From positions 36,671-100,670 of the forward strand of contig NZ_WMJX01000011.1 in assembly GCF_009711045.1 (NCBI RefSeq): 64,000 nucleotides of DNA, given 5' to 3'. A model generated the notes under the pieces. The model worked only from the letters and a program-made list of their open reading frames with translations, searched no databases and was not told the DNA's origin. Below, piece after piece: positions 8,160 through 17,152 of the stretch. The position numbers were made by a program, and so were the translations under genes. Positions within the stretch are counted from its first letter, which is position 1. Every line of letters starts with the position of its first letter. The stretch comes from Myroides albus (GTDB lineage: Bacteria > Bacteroidota > Bacteroidia > Flavobacteriales > Flavobacteriaceae).

Positions 8160-9164
8160 TTAAGCTTCTTTATTCTTGATTTCTTCTTTAATTCTTTCTT
8201 CAAGTTCTTCCATTAATTCAGGATTATCCTTGATGATTGCTTTTACTGCATCGCGACCTTGTCCTAATTTAGTATCTCCATAGCTAAACCAAGAACCGCT
8301 TTTCTTTACAATTTCATAGTCAACTGCTAAGTCAAGTACTTCACCTACTTTAGAAACTCCTTCCCCATACATGATGTCAAATTCCGCTGTTCTAAATGGA
8401 GGAGCCACTTTATTCTTAACGATTTTTACTTTAGTTCTGTTTCCGATTACGTTATCTCCATCTTTTATTTGAGTAGACTTACGGATATCAACACGAACCG
8501 ATGCGTAGAATTTTAAGGCATTACCACCTGTTGTCGTCTCTGGGTTACCGAACATCACACCAATTTTATCACGCAACTGGTTAATGAAGAATACAGTACA
8601 ATTCGTTTTGTTAATCGTAGAAGTAAGCTTTCTTAATGCTTGAGACATCAAACGAGCATGTAATCCCATTTTAGAATCTCCCATTTCTCCTTCAATCTCA
8701 CTTTTTGGAGTTAAGGCAGCTACAGAGTCAATAACAACGATGTCAATAGCACCTGAACGAATTAGATTTTCTGCAATTTCAAGTGCTTGTTCCCCATTGT
8801 CAGGTTGAGAAATGATAAGGTTGTCAATATCGATACCTAATTTTTGTGCATAAAAACGATCAAATGCGTGCTCCGCATCAATGAAAGCTGCTATACCTCC
8901 TGCTTTTTGAGCTTCTGCAATTGCATGTAGCGTTAAGGTCGTTTTACCTGATGATTCGGGTCCATATATCTCTATAATTCTTCCTTTTGGATATCCTCCT
9001 ACACCTAAAGCTAAGTCTACCCCTAGAGAACCTGACGAAATCACTTCAACTTCTTCAACAGCTGTATCTCCTAATTTCATTACAGTACCTTTACCGTAAG
9101 TTTTATCTAGTTTGTCTAGCGTTAGCTGTAACGCTTTTAGTTTTGCTTCTTTATCTGCACTCAT
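8160..9164 (-). CDS. recA: recombinase RecA
   Basis: A 334-residue RecA, the ATP-dependent strand-exchange recombinase and SOS coprotease. Walker A is GPESSGKT at residues 68-75, and the remaining RecA landmarks are present ([29 protein letters not shown] as the Walker B region and loop 1, [27 protein letters not shown] across loop 2, slightly longer than quoted here). The C-terminal tail is short and acidic ([16 protein letters not shown]). A TATTTTTG -7 element lies 7 bases upstream of the ATG. No SOS box was recognised by eye. Confidence 0.98.
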   Translation of the reverse strand: MSADKEAKLKALQLTLDKLDKTYGKGTVMKLGDTAVEEVEVISSGSLGVDLALGVGGYPKGRIIEIYGPESSGKTTLTLHAIAEAQKAGGIAAFIDAEHAFDRFYAQKLGIDIDNLIISQPDNGEQALEIAENLIRSGAIDIVVIDSVAALTPKSEIEGEMGDSKMGLHARLMSQALRKLTSTINKTNCTVFFINQLRDKIGVMFGNPETTTGGNALKFYASVRVDIRKSTQIKDGDNVIGNRTKVKIVKNKVAPPFRTAEFDIMYGEGVSKVGEVLDLAVDYEIVKKSGSWFSYGDTKLGQGRDAVKAIIKDNPELMEELEERIKEEIKNKEA

Positions 9165-9171
9165 TTTATTA

Positions 9172-9179
9172 CAAAAATA
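9172..9179 (-). promoter_or_regulatory. -7 element of recA
   Basis: TATTTTTG on the minus strand ends 7 bases before the ATG, so transcription would start at or almost at the start codon (leaderless or very short leader). Confidence 0.5.
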
Positions 9180-9536
9180 GGTTCTTACTGATGTAAAAGT
9201 AATATAATTTATTTACTTGCCAAGAGTGTATAATCATTATGCTATAAATTATAGCAGTTTTATGGAAGTAAACTGCTACATTATTCAGTATTGTGATAGC
9301 TTTTGTTTTTAATTCTTTTTTTTGTGTAAGCTTTAGCCATGTACCTTAAGGGAATAGCTGGCTATTTAAGTACTTCGCGTAGGGGGGAATTTGCCTGGAG
9401 TACGCATAGGGGTTTGTCAATCTCAGAGGTAGATTTTGTTCTTTTTCGCTCACTGCTAATTTGTGTTACTTGGCTTTTTCAGAATTGACTTGTAAGTAAT
9501 TTTAGGTGATATGATCGTGATTTTTAAACAAAAAAG
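9180..9536. other. intergenic region with short GC-richer repeats
   Basis: No open frame. The related stretches AGTACTTCGCGTAGGGG (from 9369) and AGTACGCATAGGGG (from 9399) form an imperfect direct repeat that is visibly less AT-rich than the surroundings. The 11-mer TGCCTGGAGTA within it recurs near 45543. Confidence 0.35.
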
Positions 9537-9570
9537 AACACCCCAATGAGCACTTTGTTCGTTGGGGTGA
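9537..9570 (-). terminator. terminator of the DUF3999-like gene
   Basis: Stem CACCCCAA paired with TTGGGGTG (9539-9546 / 9562-9569), extended by a G-U and further pairs, followed on the minus strand by TTCTTTTTTG. Confidence 0.7.
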
Positions 9571-9588
9571 TATAAAATTGAAAACTTG

Positions 9589-10824
9589 TTAGTTATCTTG
9601 CTTTTTGAATGTTTTATAGCAGATTAATGCGATGACAAGCCCTACGATGATTATTACTCCCCATAGTATAATAGATTGTATGGCGTTATTTGCTTTTTTT
9701 ATTTCCTCCGGACTTGCTTTTTGAAATTGATTGAATTGAAAATCATGAGTCTCTACTATAGGAAGTGATGACGGTATATCATTTTTAAAGTGTTGTATAT
9801 CATATTCTGGGGTATCATACTCGTCTCCTATTATATTTACAGTATACGACGTATTGGCATTTAGGTAAGCTGTAGCGAAGCGTGTTAATGAATATGTATT
9901 AACTGCTTTGACTACTAAGGGGGTATTATCTCCATTGTAGATTTCGATATACGGATTCTGTACTAATATATCATCTAGTATAAACTCATTTCGATTTTTA
10001 GATGAGAGTATAAATGAGATATTAGTTTTAGTTAGAGAGTCTCTTAAAATCGCTTTTCGATAATAATCTTTTGGAGAGTCTATTTCTATTAATAGCTTAT
10101 TTAGCCTATATTGATATTGTTGTTTTGCAAAGTATAGTATAGACGTTTTGTTTTTATTGTTGACTTTACTATCTGCATACTTTAGTAAAGTAGGGCTAAA
10201 CTGTCCATAGGTTTTTGTATCTACAGCAGTGCTTACTTTATTGAGTTTTAAAGGAGCGGATTGATTATTGATCAATTCCATCTCATAGTATTTATAGCGA
10301 CCTTCTGGTATAGTGATAAACAAAGTTACTTCACTATCATTTGACGATGTATAAGTATAAATAGGAGTTTTTTGTTTTACTATAAACCAGCTTTGATTGT
10401 CATTACTTCCACGTACAGATGCGTGTATAGATACGTCCGCTTTATTGATATTGATGTAAAAGTCTGAGACCTTTTTTGCTTCAGGATTGTGTATAACAAA
10501 TCGATTAATACTATCTCGTTCTACTAAGGTAGATGTTTGGTATTCAATGATTTTTGTTTCTTTAGAAGTCGGTTGTACATTTCTGATAAAGTATGGTACT
10601 TCTGTTGTTGCAAAACTTAAACTATCTCGTTGCATTATACGCAGGTTAGAGAAGTTGCTACTAGCTTCACCTGCTATTCTATTGTCTAGTTTAATATTGT
10701 AATAACCACTCTCTGTTATAGGAGCAATAGTAGTTGTATATGTTTTGGATTGAGCATGTCCTACTTGAGTACTTAAAAAGTAGGTACTCAGTATGACAAG
10801 CGCTATTGTATATATTTTTTTCAT
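9589..10824 (-). CDS. DUF3999-like exported protein, membrane-anchored
   Basis: A 411-residue protein with a signal peptide (residues 1-24, ending GHA), a long beta-rich extracytoplasmic region, and a C-terminal anchor helix at about 382-402 (SIILWGVIIIVGLVIALICY) followed by a short basic tail. The sequence itself shows no catalytic motif. The DUF3999 label is inferred from architecture and from its place 17 bases downstream of a DUF2339 gene, a pairing known from other bacteria. The two probably form one membrane complex; the role is unknown. It could be only an analogue rather than a true DUF3999 member. Confidence 0.6.
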   Translation of the reverse strand: MKKIYTIALVILSTYFLSTQVGHAQSKTYTTTIAPITESGYYNIKLDNRIAGEASSNFSNLRIMQRDSLSFATTEVPYFIRNVQPTSKETKIIEYQTSTLVERDSINRFVIHNPEAKKVSDFYININKADVSIHASVRGSNDNQSWFIVKQKTPIYTYTSSNDSEVTLFITIPEGRYKYYEMELINNQSAPLKLNKVSTAVDTKTYGQFSPTLLKYADSKVNNKNKTSILYFAKQQYQYRLNKLLIEIDSPKDYYRKAILRDSLTKTNISFILSSKNRNEFILDDILVQNPYIEIYNGDNTPLVVKAVNTYSLTRFATAYLNANTSYTVNIIGDEYDTPEYDIQHFKNDIPSSLPIVETHDFQFNQFQKASPEEIKKANNAIQSIILWGVIIIVGLVIALICYKTFKKQDN

Positions 10825-10841
10825 TAGAGATTCTTTAATTA

Positions 10842-13412
10842 TTACTCCTTTGTGATAGATGAGGTATCATTATTTTGATCTTGGTCTTTGACAAGAAGCT
10901 TTATGCGTTCCATCATAAATGAAACAACTAATAAGATTATACCTAAGATGACAAATGAGATTATCTTTCCACCTTGAGTCATGTTCCAGACATCGTACAA
11001 GTAAAATTTAGCAATGATTAATGCAAAACTTCCTAAGGATAACTTTCTCAAGTCAACATCGTTTTGTTTTATTCCTACAATCATCGGAACCATAGCTAAT
11101 AATCCCCATAAAATTGGGTAACCATACGAATGTACATTACTTAAAATAGAAGTATATCTTTCGACATCATTAATTATCCAAATGCTGAGGTTGTCAAGTT
11201 CTACAGACAAGGTACTTACTATGCTGACAAACAAGATGATTAGGTAAATGATTCTATTTTTTTTATCTGCTTGTTTCTGCCTTTTGTATAACCAAATTAG
11301 CAAGGACATACCTACCACAATAGCTATAAAATGGATTAGAAAATAGGCTTTAGGATATACATCTCGCATGAAGATCTCACTGCGAAGATGGCTTATCCTT
11401 ATGTTGTATATCAACAGGAGTATGACCGTTACTGCGAAGATAATTTGATAGTATGCTTTACTAAAAGACTGTTTGTATCTGAGTACAAAAATGAAGGTGT
11501 AGAAAAGAGTAAAGGTGATTATAGCTACGTTTTTAAACGTTTGCATATAAGCTGTCGGGCTTAAGTTTTCAATTCTAACCGTTATTTGATATCTTAATTC
11601 TAAAATAGGAACAATATATAGCAGTGCTAAGAAGGATACTGACATGATTTGATGAATGTTAGTATTTGATAGCATTGCTATGTTTTTCAATCCCTTAGTT
11701 TCACTTTCGTCTATTTCGCTTTTTGCTGCTAATCTTTTAATCACATAAACAGACAGTATAAAAAAGATACCAGTCATTGTAAATTTATTTATTATAATTG
11801 GCAAAATTGGAGTAGGATCCAAATCCTCGTATATTTCCACAGGATTGAATAGTGTTGCAGAATAAATATAGGAAATCAAGGTAAGTATGGATAGGATAAA
11901 GAATCCCATGCGGAACAAATTAACCTTGGTTTTATTCCAAATGAAATATAGTACAGCCATCTCCACTGCCCAGGCTACTGTGATATAGTTTCCATCTAAT
12001 TGCATGGGAATACTCAAGGAAACAAATCCTACTATTAATCCCAATAGTGTGTAGCCTAAATTTGAATGAACTTCAAATTTTGTTGTTTTCTTTATGATAA
12101 CCAAAAAGGCTACATTTATCAGTGCTAATAATATAAGATATACCCCCAGGTAGTTAACCTCCGTTTTGTTGTGGAAAATTTTGATAGCATTTATTAAAAT
12201 AATGATATTTAATAGCGAAAAGAATATAAGTTGTCTTATTTGAATCTTTTCGATATTGGTTTTGAGGTAGCGCAGAACCATAAAACCACCCAATTGTATA
12301 AAAAACAAGATATTGAATATGGCAGCAGACAAGATGTAATCTACTTTATATTTGGATACTACCCATGTATAGAAGTATAAGATAGTTAAGACGTAACTAA
12401 ATTTGTTTACAATAAACCATTCCTTTTTGTAGGCAACAATTAGAACACCACTGTTTAGTAGTAAAATGTAAGAGAAAAGGACTAAATGATTGCCTGAGCC
12501 ACTACTCACTAAAAGCGGAGCTAACATCCCCCCAATCAACCCAAATATAGTCAGTTCTTGTCGCTTATATCCAATTGAAAGTAGTACACAGAGTACGGTG
12601 ATGATGATTAAAATAACAAAAGCTGTAATCTGATTAAATACTTCATATTCTCTAAAAGCAATGGTAATCGTAACATAAAATGTTGCAAAACCACCTCCCA
12701 TGAGTATGGAGGAGAAGGCGTGATATTTCTGACTAAGTTTATGGGCGATTCCTATTAAAATTCCCCCTGTTAGTATTCCGATGGCAACACGGCCAATTTC
12801 ATTTATCCAATTTTGATCAATTGCATATTTAACAAAGAAACCTATCCCTAATACGAGTGTGAAAATTCCAATAGTGTTAAGCCAATTGATATTCTTTAAC
12901 TGTTGTAATAGTTTATTTTGAAAATGATCAGTAGATGTTGCAGTTGTGATCTTTGTCGGTTTTGTGTCCTCTTTCTTAATTTCAGGAGCACTTATTTTCA
13001 AAATATTTTCTGAAATCTTCGGTTCTATTTTTTCCTCAGTAGGAGGTACAGCTTCTTGTTTTATTGGCTCATCGACCTTTTTGTAATTTTCTTTTTGTGC
13101 CGTATCAGTGGAGCGAACTTCTGGTATTGGAGCACGCTCTATAGGATTAGATATTGGTGCAACAGGTCTTTTTGTTTCTTCCTTTTTTGCAGGTTCAGGT
13201 GTTTGTATAGGTTTTTTTGCTATCTGATCTGCTGTTCCTAATGTCTGCTCGAGGCGCTGCATCTTTTCATATAAACCATTTAACATACTCAAAGCTGTAT
13301 TGACTTTTTTGTTTGTACTGTCTATATTATTATTTAGTCCTTTTACCTTACTGTTTATAACGAGTAATAGTACAATGATTGCTATAAAGCAAAGTGTTAA
13401 AAAACCATCCAT
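10842..13412 (-). CDS. DUF2339 polytopic membrane protein
   Basis: A large 856-residue inner-membrane protein. An N-terminal helix (about 3-20) is followed by a coiled-coil (about 25-60), a Pro/Lys/Glu-rich linker (about 65-160) and then some 20 or more consecutive hydrophobic helices to about residue 840. The opening WLNTIGIFTLVLGIGFFVKYAID is a typical DUF2339 start (quoted in part: GIGFFVKYAIDQNWINEIGR). Function is unknown; proposals for the family include cell-envelope roles. It is the first gene of a two-gene unit with the DUF3999-like gene. Confidence 0.85.
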   Translation of the reverse strand: MDGFLTLCFIAIIVLLLVINSKVKGLNNNIDSTNKKVNTALSMLNGLYEKMQRLEQTLGTADQIAKKPIQTPEPAKKEETKRPVAPISNPIERAPIPEVRSTDTAQKENYKKVDEPIKQEAVPPTEEKIEPKISENILKISAPEIKKEDTKPTKITTATSTDHFQNKLLQQLKNINWLNTIGIFTLVLGIGFFVKYAIDQNWINEIGRVAIGILTGGILIGIAHKLSQKYHAFSSILMGGGFATFYVTITIAFREYEVFNQITAFVILIIITVLCVLLSIGYKRQELTIFGLIGGMLAPLLVSSGSGNHLVLFSYILLLNSGVLIVAYKKEWFIVNKFSYVLTILYFYTWVVSKYKVDYILSAAIFNILFFIQLGGFMVLRYLKTNIEKIQIRQLIFFSLLNIIILINAIKIFHNKTEVNYLGVYLILLALINVAFLVIIKKTTKFEVHSNLGYTLLGLIVGFVSLSIPMQLDGNYITVAWAVEMAVLYFIWNKTKVNLFRMGFFILSILTLISYIYSATLFNPVEIYEDLDPTPILPIIINKFTMTGIFFILSVYVIKRLAAKSEIDESETKGLKNIAMLSNTNIHQIMSVSFLALLYIVPILELRYQITVRIENLSPTAYMQTFKNVAIITFTLFYTFIFVLRYKQSFSKAYYQIIFAVTVILLLIYNIRISHLRSEIFMRDVYPKAYFLIHFIAIVVGMSLLIWLYKRQKQADKKNRIIYLIILFVSIVSTLSVELDNLSIWIINDVERYTSILSNVHSYGYPILWGLLAMVPMIVGIKQNDVDLRKLSLGSFALIIAKFYLYDVWNMTQGGKIISFVILGIILLVVSFMMERIKLLVKDQDQNNDTSSITKE

Positions 13413-13576
13413 ACATGCGTAGTTTAAATGAATAATAGTTCTTGAAGTTCCTATCTCGCAAATTCAAGTAGTGTTATTTTGTAAAATTAGTTAAATAATA
13501 ATTATAAATATAAGTATGTGTTAATTATGATAGGATATTATATTTTGTTTAAACAAAAGAGTATTTGAAATAAAAA

Positions 13577-13606
13577 AAAGAAGTTAACTATAAAATTAAC
13601 TTCTTT
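13577..13606 (-). terminator. terminator of the DUF4870 gene
   Basis: Perfect 11-bp stem 13577-13587 / 13596-13606 with an 8-base loop and a T-run on the minus strand. Confidence 0.75.
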
Positions 13607-13628
13607 CGTATACGTTGAGTGTTTGGTT

Positions 13629-13952
13629 TTACTTAATGAATGTAAATGTTTTATTTGACCATTCTCCGATAAGTGGCAATGGTTTTGATTCCCCTTTCAG
13701 AGCATTGAGGATGCCAATGATCCAAAGCACTAATATGACTAATCCAACTAAACCTAAGAACGATAGAGCAGGTACAATTTTTACCACAATATTTAAAACT
13801 ACGTTTAATACTACTGATGCAATCATTACTCCAAATGATTGTCTGAGGTGATACTTTAAAAAATTATCTGCTTTTTCTTTTCCCATAAAATAGGCTATTA
13901 ACCATCCGATAATTGTAATGTATGATACAATTGCAAGTGTTTTATTATTCAT
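13629..13952 (-). CDS. DUF4870 / Tic20-like small membrane protein
   Basis: A 107-residue inner-membrane protein with three to four helices (about 7-22, 41-61 and 64-84). The pattern KADNFLKYHLRQSFG before the second helix and GESKPLPLIGEW after the last is characteristic of DUF4870 proteins. Molecular function is not established. Single gene, divergent from trhO. Confidence 0.85.
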   Translation of the reverse strand: MNNKTLAIVSYITIIGWLIAYFMGKEKADNFLKYHLRQSFGVMIASVVLNVVLNIVVKIVPALSFLGLVGLVILVLWIIGILNALKGESKPLPLIGEWSNKTFTFIK

Positions 13953-14309
13953 TTTTCGATTTTTTACTGGAGCAAATATCTATAGAAATCTTACAATTAT
14001 CGTCAATTATAGGTGTAAATGGGGCGAAAATGGCTGATTATAGGGAGTTTTTAGGCTACTTTTGACAGTTCTTTTTTTTGATCGATCATGGTATGTGATG
14101 TTGTCGGTTTTGTTTGGTAGGCAGTTTTTCGTTGTTAATCTTAGTAGGTTTAGGATAACTGCTTTTTTAAAGAATGGATTGATAATTAGTGTTTTAAGTA
14201 TTTTTTTTGATGTTCAATTCTCATTTGTCAATCAAAATAGTATCTTTGCACCGAAATTCTTCCATTTAGAATTTCAAACATATATAATCTACACTTAAAA
14301 GTATATAGC
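13953..14309. other. 357-bp divergent intergenic region before trhO
   Basis: AT-rich, with the trhO -7 element near its right end and no supported open frame. Confidence 0.4.
14241..14248 (+). promoter_or_regulatory. -7 element of the trhO operon
   Basis: TATCTTTG matches TAnnTTTG, giving a leader of about 55 bases. TTTG at 14224-14227 is only 13 bases upstream, shorter than the usual 19-21, so the -33 box is uncertain. Confidence 0.55.
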
Positions 14310-15668
14310 ATGCAACTGTATAACACATTAAGCGCAGAGGAAAGAGCAGAACTTATCGAACAAGCGGGAGAGAACCGTTTGACTTTATCTTTCTATGCGT
14401 ACGCCAAAATAGAAAACCCACAACAATTTAGAGATGACTTATTCCTGGCTTGGGATGCATTAGACGCTTTAGGACGTACTTATGTAGCTCATGAGGGGAT
14501 CAATGCTCAGATGTCTGTACCTGCATCTAAGTTTGATGCATTTAGAGAGACTTTAGAGCAATACGACTTTATGAAAGGTATTCGCCTGAATGTAGCTGTA
14601 GAGCAAGATGACTTATCATTCTTAAAGCTAACAGTAAAGGTTAGACACAAGATCGTAGCAGACGGATTGAACGATGATACATTCGATGTGACGAATAAGG
14701 GAATTCACTTAAAGGCAAAAGAATTCAACGAGTTATTAGAAGACCCGAATACGGTAGTAGTGGACTTTAGAAACCACTATGAGAGTGAAGTAGGGCACTT
14801 CGTAGGAGCGATTACTCCAGACGTGGACACATTCCGTGAATCACTGCCAATCATTAAAGACCAGTTAGAAGACATCAAAGAGGAGAAAAACCTACTGATG
14901 TACTGTACAGGAGGTATCCGCTGTGAGAAAGCATCCGCTTACTTTAAACACAACGGGTTTAAGAATGTTTACCAATTAGAAGGAGGTATTATCGAATACA
15001 CTCGTCAGGTAAAGGCGGAAGGATTAGAGAGTAAGTTCATCGGAAAGAACTTCGTGTTTGACCACCGTTTAGGAGAGCGTATCACAGACGATATTATCTC
15101 TAACTGCCACCAGTGTGGTAAACCATGTGATACTCACGTAAACTGTGCAAATGAAGGATGTCATTTGTTATTCATTCAGTGTTACGAATGTGCTGAGCAG
15201 ATGCACGGATGTTGTTCTGATGAGTGTTTGGATATTATCCAAATGCCTATAGAAGAGCAAAAGCGCCTGCGCCAAGGAGTACAAAAAGGAAACTTAGTAT
15301 TCAAGAAAGGGCGTTCGGAGGCATTAAAGTTCCAGAAAGAACGCAAAGCTACGGATGAAGTGAAGGCAGTGAAAGTAAGTGCAGTAACACAAATCCGCAA
15401 GAAACAAGCAGAGCGAAAAGTACTTATTGGTACAGCACAGCATTACTTTACTAAAGCAAGTGTAGGGCAGTTTATTGTTGACAAGGAGTTAAATGTTGGA
15501 GATAAAGTAGCTATCGTAGGGCCTACTACAGGTGATGAGAGACTAACAATAGAGAAGATGATGGTAAATGGAGCGGAAGTTAGTACAGCTAATAATGGAG
15601 ATAAGATGACTATGGAATTAGGTTTCCGTATTCGTAAAAACGACCAATTGTATAAAATAATAGATTAA
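14310..15668 (+). CDS. trhO: tRNA uridine(34) hydroxylase TrhO with an extra C-terminal domain
   Basis: TrhO (YceA) uses O2 to hydroxylate U34 of tRNAs to 5-hydroxyuridine. Residues 1-110 form the N-terminal acylphosphatase-like domain (YVAHEGINAQMSV), about 130-240 the rhodanese domain with active loop CTGGIRC (C199, C205), and about 262-310 a Cys-rich zinc-like segment. The family is usually about 320-350 residues; this protein has 452. The last 82 residues (371-452, starting VLIGTAQHYFTKASVGQF) closely match the C-terminal domain of the next gene product, TrhP. TrhO and TrhP are alternative enzymes for the same modification, so the shared domain may be a tRNA- or partner-binding module. 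First gene of the operon, 11 bases before trhP. Confidence 0.93.
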   Translation: MQLYNTLSAEERAELIEQAGENRLTLSFYAYAKIENPQQFRDDLFLAWDALDALGRTYVAHEGINAQMSVPASKFDAFRETLEQYDFMKGIRLNVAVEQDDLSFLKLTVKVRHKIVADGLNDDTFDVTNKGIHLKAKEFNELLEDPNTVVVDFRNHYESEVGHFVGAITPDVDTFRESLPIIKDQLEDIKEEKNLLMYCTGGIRCEKASAYFKHNGFKNVYQLEGGIIEYTRQVKAEGLESKFIGKNFVFDHRLGERITDDIISNCHQCGKPCDTHVNCANEGCHLLFIQCYECAEQMHGCCSDECLDIIQMPIEEQKRLRQGVQKGNLVFKKGRSEALKFQKERKATDEVKAVKVSAVTQIRKKQAERKVLIGTAQHYFTKASVGQFIVDKELNVGDKVAIVGPTTGDERLTIEKMMVNGAEVSTANNGDKMTMELGFRIRKNDQLYKIID

Positions 15669-15679
15669 GCATTAAGAAT

Positions 15680-16921
15680 ATGACAGTTTCAGGAAGAGTA
15701 GAGCTTATGGCTCCTGCAGGTAACTTCGAGTCTTTACAGGCCGCGTTAGATAACGGTGCAGACTCAGTGTATTTCGGAGTAGACCAGTTAAATATGCGTG
15801 CGCGTTCTACGGTAAACTTTTCTATTGATGATTTAGAAGAGATTGCGAGAAGATGTAAAGAGAAGAATGTACGTACTTATTTGACGTTAAACACTATCGT
15901 TTATGACCACGACTTATCAGTGGTTAAGACTTTATTGAATAAGGCAAAAGAGGCAGGGCTTACAGCAGTGATCGCGTCTGACCAGGCAGTGATCGCATCT
16001 GCAAGAGCGATCGGGTTAGAAGTACATATCTCTACTCAACTAAATGTCACAAACATTGAGACTGTTAAGTTTTATAGCTTATTCGCTGATACGATCGTGC
16101 TATCTCGCGAGCTGAGTTTGCGACAAGTAAAAAAGATCACTGAAGCTATCGAAAGAGAACAGGTGAAAGGGCCTTCTGGTAATTTGGTAGAGATAGAGAT
16201 CTTCGGTCATGGAGCTTTGTGTATGGCTGTATCAGGGAAGTGCTATTTAAGCCTTCACTCACATAACTCTTCTGCAAACAGAGGAGCGTGTAAACAAAAC
16301 TGTCGTAAGAAATACACGGTAATAGACCAAGAGAGTGGTTTTGAGATCGAGATAGACAATGAGTATATGATGTCACCTAAGGACTTATGTACCTTAGATT
16401 TCTTAGATCAAGTGATCGATGCAGGAACCAAAGTACTGAAGATAGAGGGTAGAGGTAGAGCTCCTGAGTATGTAGCAACTGTGATTCGTACCTATCGTGA
16501 GGCTATCGATGCTATCGCTGATGGTACTTACTCTCAAGAGAAAGTAGCAGAGTGGATGAAAGCTTTAGAAACGGTATATAACCGTGGATTCTGGAGTGGA
16601 TATTACTTAGGACAGAAATTAGGAGAGTGGAGTGACAACCCAGGTAGTAATGCCACTCAGAAAAAAGTGTATGTAGGTAAAGCGGCTCACTATTTCCAAA
16701 AAGCGTCTATCGGAGAGTTTAAAATTGAAGCTTATGATATCAAGATTGGTGATAAGATCTTGATTACTGGACCGAGTACAGGAGCACAAGAGTTGATCGT
16801 AGAAGAACTATTCGTCAATGAGCAGAAGGTAGAGAAAGCGACTAAAGGAGATGACTGTACAATCAAAATTCCGTTTAGAATTCGCTTATCTGATAAGCTG
16901 TATAAAATAGTAGAGGCATAA
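15680..16921 (+). CDS. trhP: tRNA hydroxylation protein TrhP (peptidase U32 family)
   Basis: A 413-residue U32-family protein. E. coli TrhP (YegQ) makes 5-hydroxyuridine at tRNA position 34 in an anaerobic-compatible, prephenate- and Fe-S-dependent reaction. The N-terminal TIM-barrel-like part begins ELMAPAGNFESLQAAL; the U32 signature region is about 172-210 with Cys181, 188, 204 and 208, and C237 follows, giving enough cysteines for an iron-sulfur site. The C-terminal beta domain (about 330-413, VYVGKAAHYFQKASIGEF) is the one duplicated at the end of TrhO. The TAA stop overlaps the ATG of the ferredoxin gene (TAATG), indicating translational coupling. It could be another U32 paralogue such as RlhA, but size and context favour TrhP. 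Confidence 0.88.
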   Translation: MTVSGRVELMAPAGNFESLQAALDNGADSVYFGVDQLNMRARSTVNFSIDDLEEIARRCKEKNVRTYLTLNTIVYDHDLSVVKTLLNKAKEAGLTAVIASDQAVIASARAIGLEVHISTQLNVTNIETVKFYSLFADTIVLSRELSLRQVKKITEAIEREQVKGPSGNLVEIEIFGHGALCMAVSGKCYLSLHSHNSSANRGACKQNCRKKYTVIDQESGFEIEIDNEYMMSPKDLCTLDFLDQVIDAGTKVLKIEGRGRAPEYVATVIRTYREAIDAIADGTYSQEKVAEWMKALETVYNRGFWSGYYLGQKLGEWSDNPGSNATQKKVYVGKAAHYFQKASIGEFKIEAYDIKIGDKILITGPSTGAQELIVEELFVNEQKVEKATKGDDCTIKIPFRIRLSDKLYKIVEA

Positions 16922-17151
16922 TGGTCATAGTTACGCTACAACGCGATAAGTGTATCGGATGTAATTATTGTGTTGAGGTTGCTCCTCAGCAGTTTCAGAT
17001 GTCTAAGAAAGACGGAAAGACTGTCTTATTGAAATCTGTGAATAATAAGGGATTTCATACACTTAAGTCGCCAGATTATACTATTTTAGAGGCATGTGAA
17101 CAAGCAGAGAAAGTTTGTCCAGTACATATCATTACCGTAAAAGATGTATAA
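16921..17151 (+). CDS. single-cluster ferredoxin
   Basis: A 76-residue ferredoxin with the cluster motif C11-IG-C14-NY-C17 and the distal CP at C66, typical of a single [4Fe-4S] (or [3Fe-4S]) cluster; a further Cys59 is present. It is a small cytosolic electron carrier. Its start codon overlaps the trhP stop by one base, so it is probably made together with TrhP and may supply electrons or stabilise the Fe-S chemistry of tRNA hydroxylation. That partnership is inference from coupling. Confidence 0.88.
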   Translation: MVIVTLQRDKCIGCNYCVEVAPQQFQMSKKDGKTVLLKSVNNKGFHTLKSPDYTILEACEQAEKVCPVHIITVKDV

Positions 17152-17152
17152 G

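Noticed and set aside
14062..14298. 78-codon frame upstream of trhO
   Set aside because: It overlaps the trhO promoter element, is AT-driven and Phe/Val-rich without a domain.
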